A stretch of DNA of 23,386 nucleotides from Chitinophagia bacterium (GTDB taxonomy: Bacteria > Bacteroidota > Bacteroidia > Chitinophagales > Chitinophagaceae), in NCBI GenBank assembly GCA_010027295.1, contig RGVM01000003.1, positions 1 to 23,386 of the forward strand, in the 5' to 3' direction. How positions within the stretch are numbered: position 1 is the first letter of the stretch; each line of letters starts with the position of its first letter. The position numbers were made by a program, and so were the translations under genes. Shown here piece by piece: positions 7,451-16,198 of this stretch. The notes below the pieces were generated by a model. The model had not been told where the DNA came from. It made no database searches and saw only the letters and a program-made list of their open reading frames with translations.

Positions 7451-8110
7451 ATGTTTTGCGGCCAACTCATATCACCCCAGGTGCGACCCCTGACGCCGAC
7501 CGACACCGTTGGAGAGGCGTTGGAGAGGATGGGTGCGCTAGGTCTACGGCAATTGCCGTTGACGGTGGGTGACAGGTTGTCGCGCATTGTCTGGGAGGAG
7601 GATTTGCTTGACAGGGCGGAAGAAGACCCCTTGGGCGACCAGGGGCCGCCCGTGCCATCTGTTTCGGTGCACGAGGGAGACCCGTTCCTGTCTGCCGTCA
7701 GGCTTTGTCAGGAGACCTCCCTTGACATGGTCCCTGTGCTGGACGCAGTTGACGCCTACCTTGGGGTCGTCACACGCGATGCCCTCTTCCCCGAGTTGTC
7801 GAGGCTTTGCGGTGCCTCCGAACAGGGAGCTCTGATCGTGCTGGGAGTGGCTCCGTCCGACTACTCCCTCTCCGAGATCAACCGGATCGTTGAGTCCAGC
7901 GATGCCATCATCACACACTTGAACACCGTTCCCGGTACCGGCGGTCAGTCCATGCACGTATATCTGCGGTTGAACCGCTCCGATGTCGCCTCTGTCCTCG
8001 CCGGCTTCCGCCGCCACGACTATGAGGTCCTCCACCAGCCGGGCGGCGATCTGTTCCATGAAGAGCTCAGGTCCAACCTCGAGCACCTCATGACTTACCT
8101 GAATATCTGA
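7451..8110 (+). CDS. CBS domain-containing protein
   Basis: A 219-residue soluble protein with two CBS motifs (residues about 1-52, beginning MFCGQLISPQVRPLTPTDTV, and about 70-118 with SVHEGDPFLSAVRLCQE), forming a likely adenosyl-nucleotide-sensing module. The C-terminal 95 residues (GALIVLGVAPSDYSLSEINR onward) resemble an ACT-like regulatory fold. CBS proteins of this shape are commonly found near nadK in Bacteroidota; the regulated partner is unknown. A one-mismatch -7 box, GATTTTTG at 7408-7415, overlaps the preceding stop codon 35 nt before the ATG. Confidence 0.88.
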   Translation: MFCGQLISPQVRPLTPTDTVGEALERMGALGLRQLPLTVGDRLSRIVWEEDLLDRAEEDPLGDQGPPVPSVSVHEGDPFLSAVRLCQETSLDMVPVLDAVDAYLGVVTRDALFPELSRLCGASEQGALIVLGVAPSDYSLSEINRIVESSDAIITHLNTVPGTGGQSMHVYLRLNRSDVASVLAGFRRHDYEVLHQPGGDLFHEELRSNLEHLMTYLNI

Positions 8111-8155
8111 GTCGCGGCGCATCCTCCATCGCCCGCGTCGCACCTGCCGAACCCC

Positions 8156-9580
8156 ATGGGCCACACCGTCCGACACCTTTTGGTCATGCTTTGCCTGTTC
8201 CTGTCCGAGGACATGTCGGGCCAGCCTTGGCAGGCTCCAGAGCCTCCGTCAAAGCCCCCGGCTGACATGGGTCCATCCACCATCAGGCATATCCTCATCA
8301 CAGGGCAGCGGCGGACCCGGACCTATATCATTGAGCGGGAGCTGACCCTCGCGGAGGGCCGGTCCTACGGTGTGGCCGAGATCGTCTCTCAGATACGCAC
8401 CTCGCGCCAGAACCTCATGAACACGGCGCTGTTCGTGGACGTCTCCGTCACGCCCTGCAACTGGGAGGGCGACTCCCTCGACATAGCGGTGGACGTCAAG
8501 GAGAGATGGTACTGGTGGCCCTTTCTTTACATAAGGCCCATCGACCGGAACTGGAACGTCTGGATTGACCAGTACGACCTCAGTCTCGACCGCGTCAACT
8601 ACGGGCTGAAGCTGAAGGGTGACAACATCACTGGCCGCAATGACAAGCTCAACATATGGCTGCTGAAGGGATACACCGAGCAGGTGACGGTGAAATACTT
8701 CAACCCCTTCGCAGACAGGAGCCTTCGCCACGGGTACGGACTGGAAGTGTCGGAGTCCCGGAACCGGGAGGTGAACTACTCGACACGGGCCAACCGTCAG
8801 CAGTTCTTCAAGGACGATGCGAGGTTCCTGCGGCGCCAGGGGCATGCTGCGCTCACCTACTCCTACCGCAAGGGCTCAGTCGACAGGCATACTGCTAGAC
8901 TGGGCATCTGGTGGGACCGGATCGACGATACCATCCGGGCGATGAACCCCGGTTTCTTCCGATCAGGCCTCGACAGGGTCACCTATCCCGAACTGCAGTA
9001 TTCCTACCAGCACTTCGACGTCGACTATATTCCTTATCCTCTCAAGGGTCGCACCGTCGAGTTCAACTTTCTGAAGCGTGGCCTGGGCGGGCCCATGAAC
9101 CTCTGGCAGTTCGACCTCAAGGTCGCCCGTCACTGGACGCTGCCTCTGCGCTCCTATTTCTCGACGATGGTCGATGCGACGGTGAAGCTTCCCTTCCGCC
9201 AGTCCTTCGTGAACCAGCCCTTCCTGGGGTACAGTGACGACTTCCTGCGGGGGCTTGAGTACTACGTCGTCGACGGCGTGGCCGGCGGTTACATGCGCAA
9301 CACGCTCCGAAAGGAGATCGGAAGGATCGATCTGCGGACAGGGCTGCGTTCCCGGACATACGCCGTCATACCCTTCCGGTTCTATGCAAAGCTGTATGGC
9401 GATGCCGGCTATGTGCATGCCCGCGACAACCTGGCAGGCAACACTCTCGGCAACCGGCTGCTCTATTCGGGTGGGGTGGGGCTGGACGTGCTGACCATCT
9501 ACGATTGGGTGCTCCGCATCGAATACAGTTTCAACCAGCTCCGTGAGAATGCCCTTTTCGTGCACAAGTTCTCCCAGTAA
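8156..9580 (+). CDS. Omp85/BamA-like outer-membrane protein with one POTRA domain
   Basis: Probable outer-membrane beta-barrel of the Omp85 superfamily, 474 residues. It opens with a hydrophobic leader (about residues 5-23) and a Pro-rich linker. One POTRA-like domain follows (about 42-118: IRHILITGQRRTRTYIIERE to LDIAVDVKERWYWWPF). The rest is beta-rich, with alternating aromatic strands, and ends in a superfamily-like region LLYSGGVGLDVLTIYDWVLR. It is much shorter than BamA, encoded separately below, so it is probably an accessory member rather than the central assembly factor; client and function are unknown. It lies 45 nt after the CBS gene and 42 nt before nadK. Confidence 0.8.
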   Translation: MGHTVRHLLVMLCLFLSEDMSGQPWQAPEPPSKPPADMGPSTIRHILITGQRRTRTYIIERELTLAEGRSYGVAEIVSQIRTSRQNLMNTALFVDVSVTPCNWEGDSLDIAVDVKERWYWWPFLYIRPIDRNWNVWIDQYDLSLDRVNYGLKLKGDNITGRNDKLNIWLLKGYTEQVTVKYFNPFADRSLRHGYGLEVSESRNREVNYSTRANRQQFFKDDARFLRRQGHAALTYSYRKGSVDRHTARLGIWWDRIDDTIRAMNPGFFRSGLDRVTYPELQYSYQHFDVDYIPYPLKGRTVEFNFLKRGLGGPMNLWQFDLKVARHWTLPLRSYFSTMVDATVKLPFRQSFVNQPFLGYSDDFLRGLEYYVVDGVAGGYMRNTLRKEIGRIDLRTGLRSRTYAVIPFRFYAKLYGDAGYVHARDNLAGNTLGNRLLYSGGVGLDVLTIYDWVLRIEYSFNQLRENALFVHKFSQ

Positions 9581-9610
9581 GGAGTCGACGGCCACTTCCG
9601 ACGATTGGCC

Positions 9611-9618
9611 TACCTTAG
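9611..9618 (+). promoter_or_regulatory. Candidate -7 box immediately before nadK
   Basis: TACCTTAG (one base off TAnnTTTG) ends 4 nt before the nadK ATG. If used, transcription would begin at or beside the start codon. No clear -33 element. Confidence 0.35.
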
Positions 9619-9622
9619 CGTG

Positions 9623-10501
9623 ATGAAGGTCGCCATCTACACCCGGGGGGGCGAGAGCGTCCAGCCGGAAGACGTCGCGGTCCTGCTGTCCGAGCTCCGT
9701 GCCCATCGGATAGCACCTGTGCTTCACGAGAGTATCCATCGGCAGGTCAGCGAATACCTTCCGGACATCGCCTGCGAAGCCGTCTTCCGCGACTCACGCG
9801 ACCTCGATGAATCGTTCGACTGCCTGGTGAGCCTCGGGGGTGACGGCACCCTGCTGGATACCGTCACCCTGGTGCGCGACCGTGAGATCCCTGTCCTCGG
9901 TATCAACTATGGTCGCCTCGGATTTCTGGCAAGCCTCGGGAAGGACAATATCCAGGCCGCCGTCGCCGCCCTGGCCGAACGCAGCTTCATGATTGACAGA
10001 CGCACCCTCATCCACCTCGACGCCAGCATCCCCCTATTTGGAGACGCCCCCTACGCCCTGAACGAATTCGCGATACACAAACGAGACGTCTCCCCCATGA
10101 TCCGCATACAGACCTATCTCAACGGGGAGATCCTCAACAACTACTGGGCCGACGGACTTATCGTGTCCACACCCACTGGCTCCACAGGCTACTCCCTCAG
10201 CTGCAATGGACCGATCCTTTTTCCCGACTCGGCGAGCTTTGTCATCACGCCCGTTGCACCGCACAACCTCAACGTGAGGCCCATCGTTGTGCCGGACGAC
10301 TCCATCATCTCCTTCGAGCTGGAAGGGCGTGCGGACTCCTTCATATGCACCCTTGACGCACGGAAGGAGCTCGTCCCCCGCCAGGTGCAGCTCGCCGTCA
10401 GGCGTGAGGCCTTCACCCTCGGCCTCCTGCGCCTCAACGAGCGCAACTTCCTGCAGACCCTCCGCGAGAAACTGGCCTGGGGTTTCGACACCCGCAATTG
10501 A
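9623..10501 (+). CDS. nadK: NAD kinase
   Basis: Phosphorylates NAD to NADP, a soluble essential enzyme. The 292-residue product shows the family's GGDGTLLDT motif at residues 72-80, the NYGRLGFLAS segment, and the substrate-site motif TPTGSTGYSLSCNGPI. An upstream in-frame TTG at 9605 exists, but the ATG at 9623 gives the normal N-terminus (MKVAIYTRGG) and follows a possible -7 box. It sits between the Omp85-like gene and the PorG-like gene, the typical Bacteroidota order leading to uppS and bamA. Confidence 0.97.
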   Translation: MKVAIYTRGGESVQPEDVAVLLSELRAHRIAPVLHESIHRQVSEYLPDIACEAVFRDSRDLDESFDCLVSLGGDGTLLDTVTLVRDREIPVLGINYGRLGFLASLGKDNIQAAVAALAERSFMIDRRTLIHLDASIPLFGDAPYALNEFAIHKRDVSPMIRIQTYLNGEILNNYWADGLIVSTPTGSTGYSLSCNGPILFPDSASFVITPVAPHNLNVRPIVVPDDSIISFELEGRADSFICTLDARKELVPRQVQLAVRREAFTLGLLRLNERNFLQTLREKLAWGFDTRN

Positions 10502-10510
10502 GGCAGGGTT

Positions 10511-10543
10511 TTTGCAGGGCTTCGCCGTCAAGGTTTATTTTTG
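10511..10543 (+). promoter_or_regulatory. Complete Bacteroidota-type promoter of the porG-like gene
   Basis: TTTG at 10511-10514, 21 nt, then TATTTTTG at 10536-10543, a perfect -7 box. The ATG at 10550 begins 6 nt after the box, so the mRNA should have almost no 5' leader. Confidence 0.7.
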
Positions 10544-10549
10544 CCCTAC

Positions 10550-11398
10550 ATGCGCATCCCCGGCTTCCTCACAGCTATCCTATCCTCCGTCCTGATACAG
10601 GTGTCCGGCCATGGCCAGACGCAGGCCTATGTGCATGAGGGCGAGGTCGGCTTCCTGGCCGGCGCCGCCCATTACTTCGGAGACCTCAACAACCGCGGGG
10701 CCGTCAACAGGCCCAAGCAGGTATTCGGAATATTCATCCGAAAACAGGTAGGCAACTACGTCGCCTTGCGCTTCTCCGCCAACTATGCGGAGCTCGGCTA
10801 CTCCGACCGTTACAGCCGCATAGAGTTCAATCGCCGCCGCAACCTCAGTTTCAACACCTCCGTCCTGGAAATGGCCTTGCAGGGTGACTTCAACTTCTAC
10901 CGTTTCGAGCCCTACAGCGACGAATACTTCTTCACGCCCTATGTGACACTGGGTGTCGGCGCATTCAACTTCAACCCCTACGCCTACTTGAAAGGCGAGA
11001 AACATTTCCTGCGGCCCCTCGGGACGGAGGGGCAGGGGTCCGCCGCCTATCCCGACCGCGGGTTCTACCGAAACATGGCTGCCTGCTTTCCTCTGGGCAT
11101 GGGCATCAAGTACAATATCGCCCGCAATGTCAACCTCACCGTCGAGGCGGTCTATCGGTTCACCCGGACCGATTACCTTGACGATGTCAGTGGCACCTAT
11201 GCCGGTGCACAGGCCTTCCCACCCAATCCGGACGGAAGCCCCACAACGGCTTTCCTCTTGCAGGACAGGTCGGGGGAGACGGGTATCCCGATAGGAGATG
11301 CCGGACGTCAGCGTGGCTTCACCGCCCAGCGCGATCAGTACCTGTTCCTGCAGGCGGGTATTTCCCTGTCCATCAGCTCCTACCGCTGTCCCAAATGA
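10550..11398 (+). CDS. porG: DUF6089 family outer-membrane protein, PorG-like
   Basis: Exported beta-rich protein of 282 residues. A signal peptide ends near VSGHGQ, and the mature part begins HEGEVGFLAGAAHYFGDLNN, a hallmark of the DUF6089 family to which the type IX secretion component PorG belongs. Alternating aromatic strands (YVTLGVGAFNFNPYAYL, MGIKYNIARNVNLTVEAVYRF) suggest an eight-stranded outer-membrane barrel. In Porphyromonas PorG is an outer-membrane part of the T9SS core; whether this copy serves T9SS is inference. The ATG at 10550 is preferred to the in-frame TTG at 10541, which lies inside the -7 box. The position between nadK and uppS is typical for Bacteroidota. Confidence 0.8.
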   Translation: MRIPGFLTAILSSVLIQVSGHGQTQAYVHEGEVGFLAGAAHYFGDLNNRGAVNRPKQVFGIFIRKQVGNYVALRFSANYAELGYSDRYSRIEFNRRRNLSFNTSVLEMALQGDFNFYRFEPYSDEYFFTPYVTLGVGAFNFNPYAYLKGEKHFLRPLGTEGQGSAAYPDRGFYRNMAACFPLGMGIKYNIARNVNLTVEAVYRFTRTDYLDDVSGTYAGAQAFPPNPDGSPTTAFLLQDRSGETGIPIGDAGRQRGFTAQRDQYLFLQAGISLSISSYRCPK

Positions 11399-11449
11399 CC
11401 CGGCTGAGGCCTTTCGGGCGCTCCAGGCCCGTCCAATGCAAGCTTTGCG

Positions 11450-11457
11450 TATCTTTG
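11450..11457 (+). promoter_or_regulatory. -7 promoter box of uppS
   Basis: TATCTTTG, a perfect TAnnTTTG match, 17 nt before the uppS ATG. An adjoining CTTTGCG direct repeat (11443-11449 and 11453-11459) is present. No clear -33 element. Confidence 0.55.
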
Positions 11458-11474
11458 CGCATTCCAAACCGCGC

Positions 11475-12236
11475 ATGACCGCCAAGGAACAACTCGAACT
11501 GGACCGTCTTCCCCGCCATATCGCCATCATAATGGATGGCAATGGGCGTTGGGCGCAGGAGCAGGGCCAGGACCGGCTCTATGGCCATTTCCATGGTGTG
11601 CAGAGCGTGCGCGACATCGTGGAAGGCTGCGCAGAACTCGGCATCGGCTATCTGACCCTGTACGCATTCTCCACTGAGAACTGGGACCGCCCAGAACCCG
11701 AGGTGACGGGGCTCATGGAACTGCTCGTCGAGACGATCCGGAAGGAGGTGCCCACCCTGAACCGTAACAACATACGCCTGCATGTGATCGGCAACATGTC
11801 GATGCTGCCCGAATATGCGCACAGGGCCCTTCGCGAGGCCCTCGACATGACGGCCGACAACACGGGCCTCAACCTCGTCATGGCCCTCAGCTACAGTTCG
11901 AGGTGGGAGCTCGTCAACGCCGTGAAGCGCATCGCCGAAGACGTCAGGGATGGAAAGGTCGACCCAACCTCCATCGGCGAAGACACCCTCCAGTCCTACC
12001 TCGCCACCAGCGCCTTCCCCGACCCCGAACTGATGATCCGCACCAGCGGGGAGTACCGCATCAGCAACTTCCTTCTTTACCAGCTCGCCTATGCGGAACT
12101 ATATTTCACCTCCACACGCTGGCCCGACTTCCGAAAGGTCCACCTTTATGAGGCGATCCTCGACTTCCAGGGACGGGAGCGGCGATTCGGCAAAACCGGC
12201 CACCAGGTGAGGGTGGAGCAGGGACTGAAGCCGTGA
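11475..12236 (+). CDS. uppS: Undecaprenyl diphosphate synthase
   Basis: Cis-prenyltransferase that condenses isopentenyl diphosphate onto farnesyl diphosphate to make the C55 carrier for peptidoglycan and surface glycans. The 253-residue product has the HIAIIMDGNGRWA motif with catalytic Asp21, the FSTENWDRP segment, and the C-terminal signature RTSGEYRISNFLLYQLAYAE. The frame is open from 11298, but that part overlaps the previous gene and lies upstream of the promoter box; the ATG at 11475 gives the normal length. Its TGA overlaps an in-frame GTG of the bamA frame. Confidence 0.97.
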   Translation: MTAKEQLELDRLPRHIAIIMDGNGRWAQEQGQDRLYGHFHGVQSVRDIVEGCAELGIGYLTLYAFSTENWDRPEPEVTGLMELLVETIRKEVPTLNRNNIRLHVIGNMSMLPEYAHRALREALDMTADNTGLNLVMALSYSSRWELVNAVKRIAEDVRDGKVDPTSIGEDTLQSYLATSAFPDPELMIRTSGEYRISNFLLYQLAYAELYFTSTRWPDFRKVHLYEAILDFQGRERRFGKTGHQVRVEQGLKP

Positions 12237-12282
12237 GTTCCGCATGGCACCTCATTAACAAAGCATTAGATAAAAAAGCCCG

Positions 12283-12290
12283 TATTTTGG
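12283..12290 (+). promoter_or_regulatory. Candidate -7 box of bamA
   Basis: TATTTTGG (one base off TAnnTTTG) in a conspicuously AT-rich stretch (12253-12290) of a GC-rich region, 20 nt before the bamA ATG. No -33 TTTG is obvious. Confidence 0.4.
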
Positions 12291-12310
12291 CCTTTCGAAC
12301 CACAAGCCGG

Positions 12311-15025
12311 ATGAAGCGGACCCCGATGTTCCTGGCATACTGCCTGTCCCTGCTCTCCGGCCTCTCGGCCCTGGGCCAGACGGACACGATTCCCCCCGCA
12401 TCGGTGGACCCCGAGCTCATGGCCATCTACGAGTCGAAGATTCCCCGTAAATACACGATTGCCGACATCAAGGTCACCGGCAACCAGAAGTTCGATGCCG
12501 CCATCGTCATCTCCGTTTCGGGGCTCTCCGTGGGCGACGAAGTCACTATCCCCGGGGGCGACAATTTCTCCAAGGCGATTGGGAAGCTCTGGTCACAGAA
12601 CATGTTCACCAACATCAACATCTACATTACCCGTCTTGAGGGTCGGAATATCTGGGTGGAGATCGCGGCCGTGGAACGTCCCATGCTCTCCGACTTCCGC
12701 TTCAAAGGGATCCGAAAGGGCGAGGCCGACGAGCTGAAGGACAAGGTGGGCCTCTTCAAGAGCCGGGTGATCACTGACAACATGCGGATGTCGGCCGTCG
12801 AGGCTATTGAGAAATACTACGTCGAGAAGGGCTTCCAGGGAATTCGCACAAAAATCAACGACATACCTGACCCCAGCGCCCCGGGTCGGCTTATCCTAGA
12901 GTTCGAGGTCGACAAGGGCAGCAAGGTTCGCATCGACGAACTGCATTTTTTCGGTAACCAGTCCGTCGACGAGGCAAAGCTCAAGAAGAAGATGAAGGGC
13001 ACGAAGGAGCGGATGCGGTTCACGCTCACGCCCGACTCGGTATGGAGCCCCTACGGCCAGGTGCGCAGGCTCCCGAAGGAGGACTTCCTAAAGGGCTGGA
13101 AGTTCCTCGTCCCCACCGAGGCCCTCAAGTACATCGAACCCTGGTTCCGCTTCAAGTTCGGCTCCGCCAAGTTCAACGAGAAAAAGTACCGGGAAGACAA
13201 GGAGAAGGTGCTCGATTACTACAACTCCCTCGGATACCGGGATGCGGTGATCGCGGCCGATACGCAGTATTACGACAAGTCCGGACAGCTCAACGTCGCC
13301 CTTAGGGTCGACGAGGGCCGACGCTACTACTTCGGCAAGATCGCCTGGAAGGGCAACACAAAATACCCCGACTCCATCTTGAACATGTTGCTGGGCATCA
13401 ACAGGGGCGAGATTTACAACCTCGAGACCCTCAATAAAAAGCTCGGCAAGCAGCTATCCCCCGAGGGCGGTGATATCAGCTCGCTGTACATGGATAACGG
13501 ATACCTTTTCTTCTCGGTCGACCCGGTGGAGACCTCCGTGTACAACGACACCATTGACCATGAGATCCGCATCACCGAGGGTCCGCAGGCTACCATCAAG
13601 AACATCAATATCGAAGGCAACGACAAGACCAAGGAATACGTCATCCGTCGCGAGATACGAACACTTCCCGGAGAGAAGTTCAGCCGTGCCGACATCATCC
13701 GGACGCAACGCGAGCTCTCGCAGTTAGGCTATTTCAACCAGGAGAAGATAGGCATTCAGCCCGTGCCCAACCAGGAGGACGGCACGGTCGACATCAACTA
13801 CACCCTCGAGGAGAAGTCGAGCGACCAGCTCGAGCTCAGTGCCGGATGGGGTGGCAACATCGGCCTCACGGGCACCCTCGGCGTGACCTTCAACAACTTC
13901 TCCATCCGCAACATCATGCGGAAAGAGGCATGGGACCCGCTGCCCTCGGGTGGCGGCCAGAAGCTCAGCCTCCGCTACCAGTCGAACGGACGCTTCTTCC
14001 GCTCCCTCAACTTCTCCTTCACCGAGCCCTGGCTGGGCGGAAAGAAGAGGAACTCCTTCACCGTGAGCGTCTTCAACACGCGCTTCTCCAACGCGCTAAA
14101 CCCCTTCACGGGCTTCTTCGACAGGAACTACGCCGATTCCTCGTTCCTCAACACATCGGGCGCCTCCATCGCCCTGGGCAAACAGCTGAAGTGGCCCGAC
14201 GACTTCTTCTCGCTCGTCTATACCCTCAGCTATATCAACTACACGGCACGCAACTACGCCATCTTCCCCACATTCTCCACGGGCAATTCCTCCAACCTGA
14301 ACCTGCGCATCGCCATCTCGCGGGCTTCGGTTGACCAGCCCATCTTCCCGAGGAGCGGTTCCAACTTCATGCTCAGCGCCGCCTTCACGCCACCATGGTC
14401 GTCTTTTCTCGGTGTGAACCAGTCGGACATCTACAAACTCGTGGAGTACCACAAATGGCGATTCAACGCGGAGTGGTTCGTGCCGCTGGGCAAGGCCCGC
14501 GGGGAGGATAAGAGCCGTCAGTTCGTACTGCGCTTCGCCGCCAAGTACGGCTTCATGGGCCGCTACAACAAGGACATCCCCATCTCTCCCTTCGAGCGCT
14601 TCCAGGTCGGCAACGCAGGCCTCACCAACAACTTCGGCGTCCTCGGCTACGATATCATCGCACACCGCGGGTACCCCGTATACCAGGTCTCGGACCCCAC
14701 CGTCAACCCCGACCTGCAGCGCGCCTCCAACTTCTTCACCATCTTCAACAAGTACACCCTCGAACTGCGCTATCCCTTCGTGACGAACCCCAGCAGCACT
14801 ATCTTCGGCCTCGCCTTCTACGAGGCGGCCAACGGCTGGTACAGCTTCAAGCAGTGGAATCCATTCGAACTCCGGCGGGCCGTGGGTGTCGGCGTGCGGT
14901 TCTTCCTCCCGATGTTCGGCCTCCTGGGCTTCGACTACGGACTCGGCCTGGACGCCATCACGCCCACTGGCCGACTGCGCGACGCCAGCAAGTTCACCTT
15001 CATGCTCGGCTTCGAGCCCGAGTGA
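12311..15025 (+). CDS. bamA: Outer membrane protein assembly factor BamA
   Basis: Central subunit of the BAM complex, which folds beta-barrel proteins into the outer membrane. The 904-residue product starts with a signal peptide (MKRTPMFLAYCLSLLSGLSALG, then Q). Roughly residues 45-490 form tandem POTRA domains (for example YTIADIKVTGNQKFD and TIKNINIEGNDKTKEYVIRR), followed by an Omp85 barrel. The barrel begins near LELSAGWGGNIGLTGTLGV and ends KFTFMLGFEPE. The chain is longer than E. coli BamA (about 810), as is common in Bacteroidota. The ATG at 12311 was chosen over the GTG at 12233 because it yields a clean signal peptide. Two ompH genes follow, likely in the same operon. Confidence 0.97.
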   Translation: MKRTPMFLAYCLSLLSGLSALGQTDTIPPASVDPELMAIYESKIPRKYTIADIKVTGNQKFDAAIVISVSGLSVGDEVTIPGGDNFSKAIGKLWSQNMFTNINIYITRLEGRNIWVEIAAVERPMLSDFRFKGIRKGEADELKDKVGLFKSRVITDNMRMSAVEAIEKYYVEKGFQGIRTKINDIPDPSAPGRLILEFEVDKGSKVRIDELHFFGNQSVDEAKLKKKMKGTKERMRFTLTPDSVWSPYGQVRRLPKEDFLKGWKFLVPTEALKYIEPWFRFKFGSAKFNEKKYREDKEKVLDYYNSLGYRDAVIAADTQYYDKSGQLNVALRVDEGRRYYFGKIAWKGNTKYPDSILNMLLGINRGEIYNLETLNKKLGKQLSPEGGDISSLYMDNGYLFFSVDPVETSVYNDTIDHEIRITEGPQATIKNINIEGNDKTKEYVIRREIRTLPGEKFSRADIIRTQRELSQLGYFNQEKIGIQPVPNQEDGTVDINYTLEEKSSDQLELSAGWGGNIGLTGTLGVTFNNFSIRNIMRKEAWDPLPSGGGQKLSLRYQSNGRFFRSLNFSFTEPWLGGKKRNSFTVSVFNTRFSNALNPFTGFFDRNYADSSFLNTSGASIALGKQLKWPDDFFSLVYTLSYINYTARNYAIFPTFSTGNSSNLNLRIAISRASVDQPIFPRSGSNFMLSAAFTPPWSSFLGVNQSDIYKLVEYHKWRFNAEWFVPLGKARGEDKSRQFVLRFAAKYGFMGRYNKDIPISPFERFQVGNAGLTNNFGVLGYDIIAHRGYPVYQVSDPTVNPDLQRASNFFTIFNKYTLELRYPFVTNPSSTIFGLAFYEAANGWYSFKQWNPFELRRAVGVGVRFFLPMFGLLGFDYGLGLDAITPTGRLRDASKFTFMLGFEPE

Positions 15026-15061
15026 CGGTCACGCTATCAGACACAACGAAAACACAAGGCC

Positions 15062-15574
15062 ATGACAAGGACCATCCTCACCGCATCCACCGCGATGCTG
15101 CTGTCGCTGGCGGCCTTCTCCCAGCGCTACGCAGTCATCGACACCAAGTACATCCTCGAACGCATGCCCGACTACAAGGAGGCGCAGAAGAAGCTCGACC
15201 AATTCAGCGAACAGTGGCAGAAGGAGATCGAGCAGAAGCAGGCGGAGCTCGACGGCATGTACCGCAGTTTCGAGGCCGAGCAGGTCATGCTCAGCCCCAC
15301 CCTCCGCAAGAAGCGCGAGGACGAGCTCTTCAACCGCGAGAAGGAACTCCGAGACCTCCAGAAGCGGAGGTTCGGCTTCGAAGGCGACCTTTTCCGCAAA
15401 CGGCAGGAACTCGTGAAGCCCATCCAGGACCGCGTCTACAACGCCATCCAGAAGCTCGCCGTGGAGCGGCAGTACGATTTTATTTTGGACAAAAGCGAGG
15501 GAATTACCGTTATATTTGCCGACCCGCGACTGGACCGCAGCGACGACGTGCTGAAGGCCCTTGGCGCGAAATGA
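15062..15574 (+). CDS. OmpH/Skp family periplasmic chaperone (first copy)
   Basis: Periplasmic holdase of the Skp/OmpH family, expected to carry unfolded outer-membrane proteins to BamA. The 170-residue precursor has a signal peptide ending at AAFS before QRYAVIDTKYILERMPDY, the family's first strand. A long charged coiled-coil hairpin follows (residues about 40-130, rich in Glu/Lys/Gln), then the closing strand YDFILDKSEGITVIFADP. It begins 36 nt after bamA and is probably co-transcribed with it. Its last 30 codons fall in an AT-rich pocket containing a perfect -7 box that may drive the second copy. Confidence 0.92.
   Translation: MTRTILTASTAMLLSLAAFSQRYAVIDTKYILERMPDYKEAQKKLDQFSEQWQKEIEQKQAELDGMYRSFEAEQVMLSPTLRKKREDELFNREKELRDLQKRRFGFEGDLFRKRQELVKPIQDRVYNAIQKLAVERQYDFILDKSEGITVIFADPRLDRSDDVLKALGAK
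15511..15518 (+). promoter_or_regulatory. Candidate internal promoter for the second ompH gene
   Basis: TATATTTG, a perfect TAnnTTTG match inside the end of the first ompH gene, with TTTG at 15484-15487 upstream (23 nt spacing). The next ATG is 110 nt downstream. The box overlaps codons for VIFAD, so chance is possible. Confidence 0.35.
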
Positions 15575-15628
15575 ACCCCGGCACAGCGGTCTCCCCCCAT
15601 ACCGGAATCAATAACAACACAGCGTACA

Positions 15629-16168
15629 ATGAAAATGAGCAAAGGTTTCCTCTTCGGCCTGCTGGCATGCCTGACGATGGCGAGTGCCGCAACCTCACAG
15701 ACCAAGTTCGCCTATGTCAGCGTCGACGAGGTCGTCCAGCTGATGCCCGAGTACAAGAAGGCCATGGCAGAGATGGCCCAGTACGACAGCGCCCTGCAGA
15801 TCAACTACGCCGAGACCCTCCGCGAATTGAACCGCCAGGACAGCATCTACAAGGCCGACTCCTCCAAGTGGTCGAACGCCATCCGTACCGCCAACCGCGA
15901 GAAGATGAAGAAACTGCTCACCGAGCTGCAGGGCTTCGAAGGTAGCTACCAGCAGCAGATGCAGCAGCGTCAGGAGGAACTCATGACACCCGTCGCACAG
16001 AAGGCCACGGCCCTCATCCAGGAGGTCGCCAAGGCCGGCGGCTATGGCTATGTCCTGCGCAAGGAGGCTCTCCTTGTGCAACCCGATACGGACGACCTGC
16101 TTCCCGCCATCAAGAAGAAACTCGGGGGGGCAGCCCCGCCCGCACCCAAGCCGGCCGGACAGAAATAA
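15629..16168 (+). CDS. OmpH/Skp family periplasmic chaperone (second copy)
   Basis: A second, divergent Skp/OmpH paralogue of 179 residues. The signal peptide ends at AATSQ, followed by the family strand TKFAYVSVDEVVQLMPEYKK and a long coiled-coil arm (about 40-125). The closing segment YGYVLRKEALLVQPDTDDL leads into a Pro/Ala-rich tail (GGAAPPAPKPAGQK) absent from the first copy. Tandem ompH genes behind bamA are usual in Bacteroidota. The gene ends 30 nt before a strong hairpin terminator, which closes the bamA-ompH-ompH unit. Confidence 0.92.
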   Translation: MKMSKGFLFGLLACLTMASAATSQTKFAYVSVDEVVQLMPEYKKAMAEMAQYDSALQINYAETLRELNRQDSIYKADSSKWSNAIRTANREKMKKLLTELQGFEGSYQQQMQQRQEELMTPVAQKATALIQEVAKAGGYGYVLRKEALLVQPDTDDLLPAIKKKLGGAAPPAPKPAGQK

Positions 16169-16198
16169 CGCCCGCCTCGCCCAGAAGATTCACCCCGC

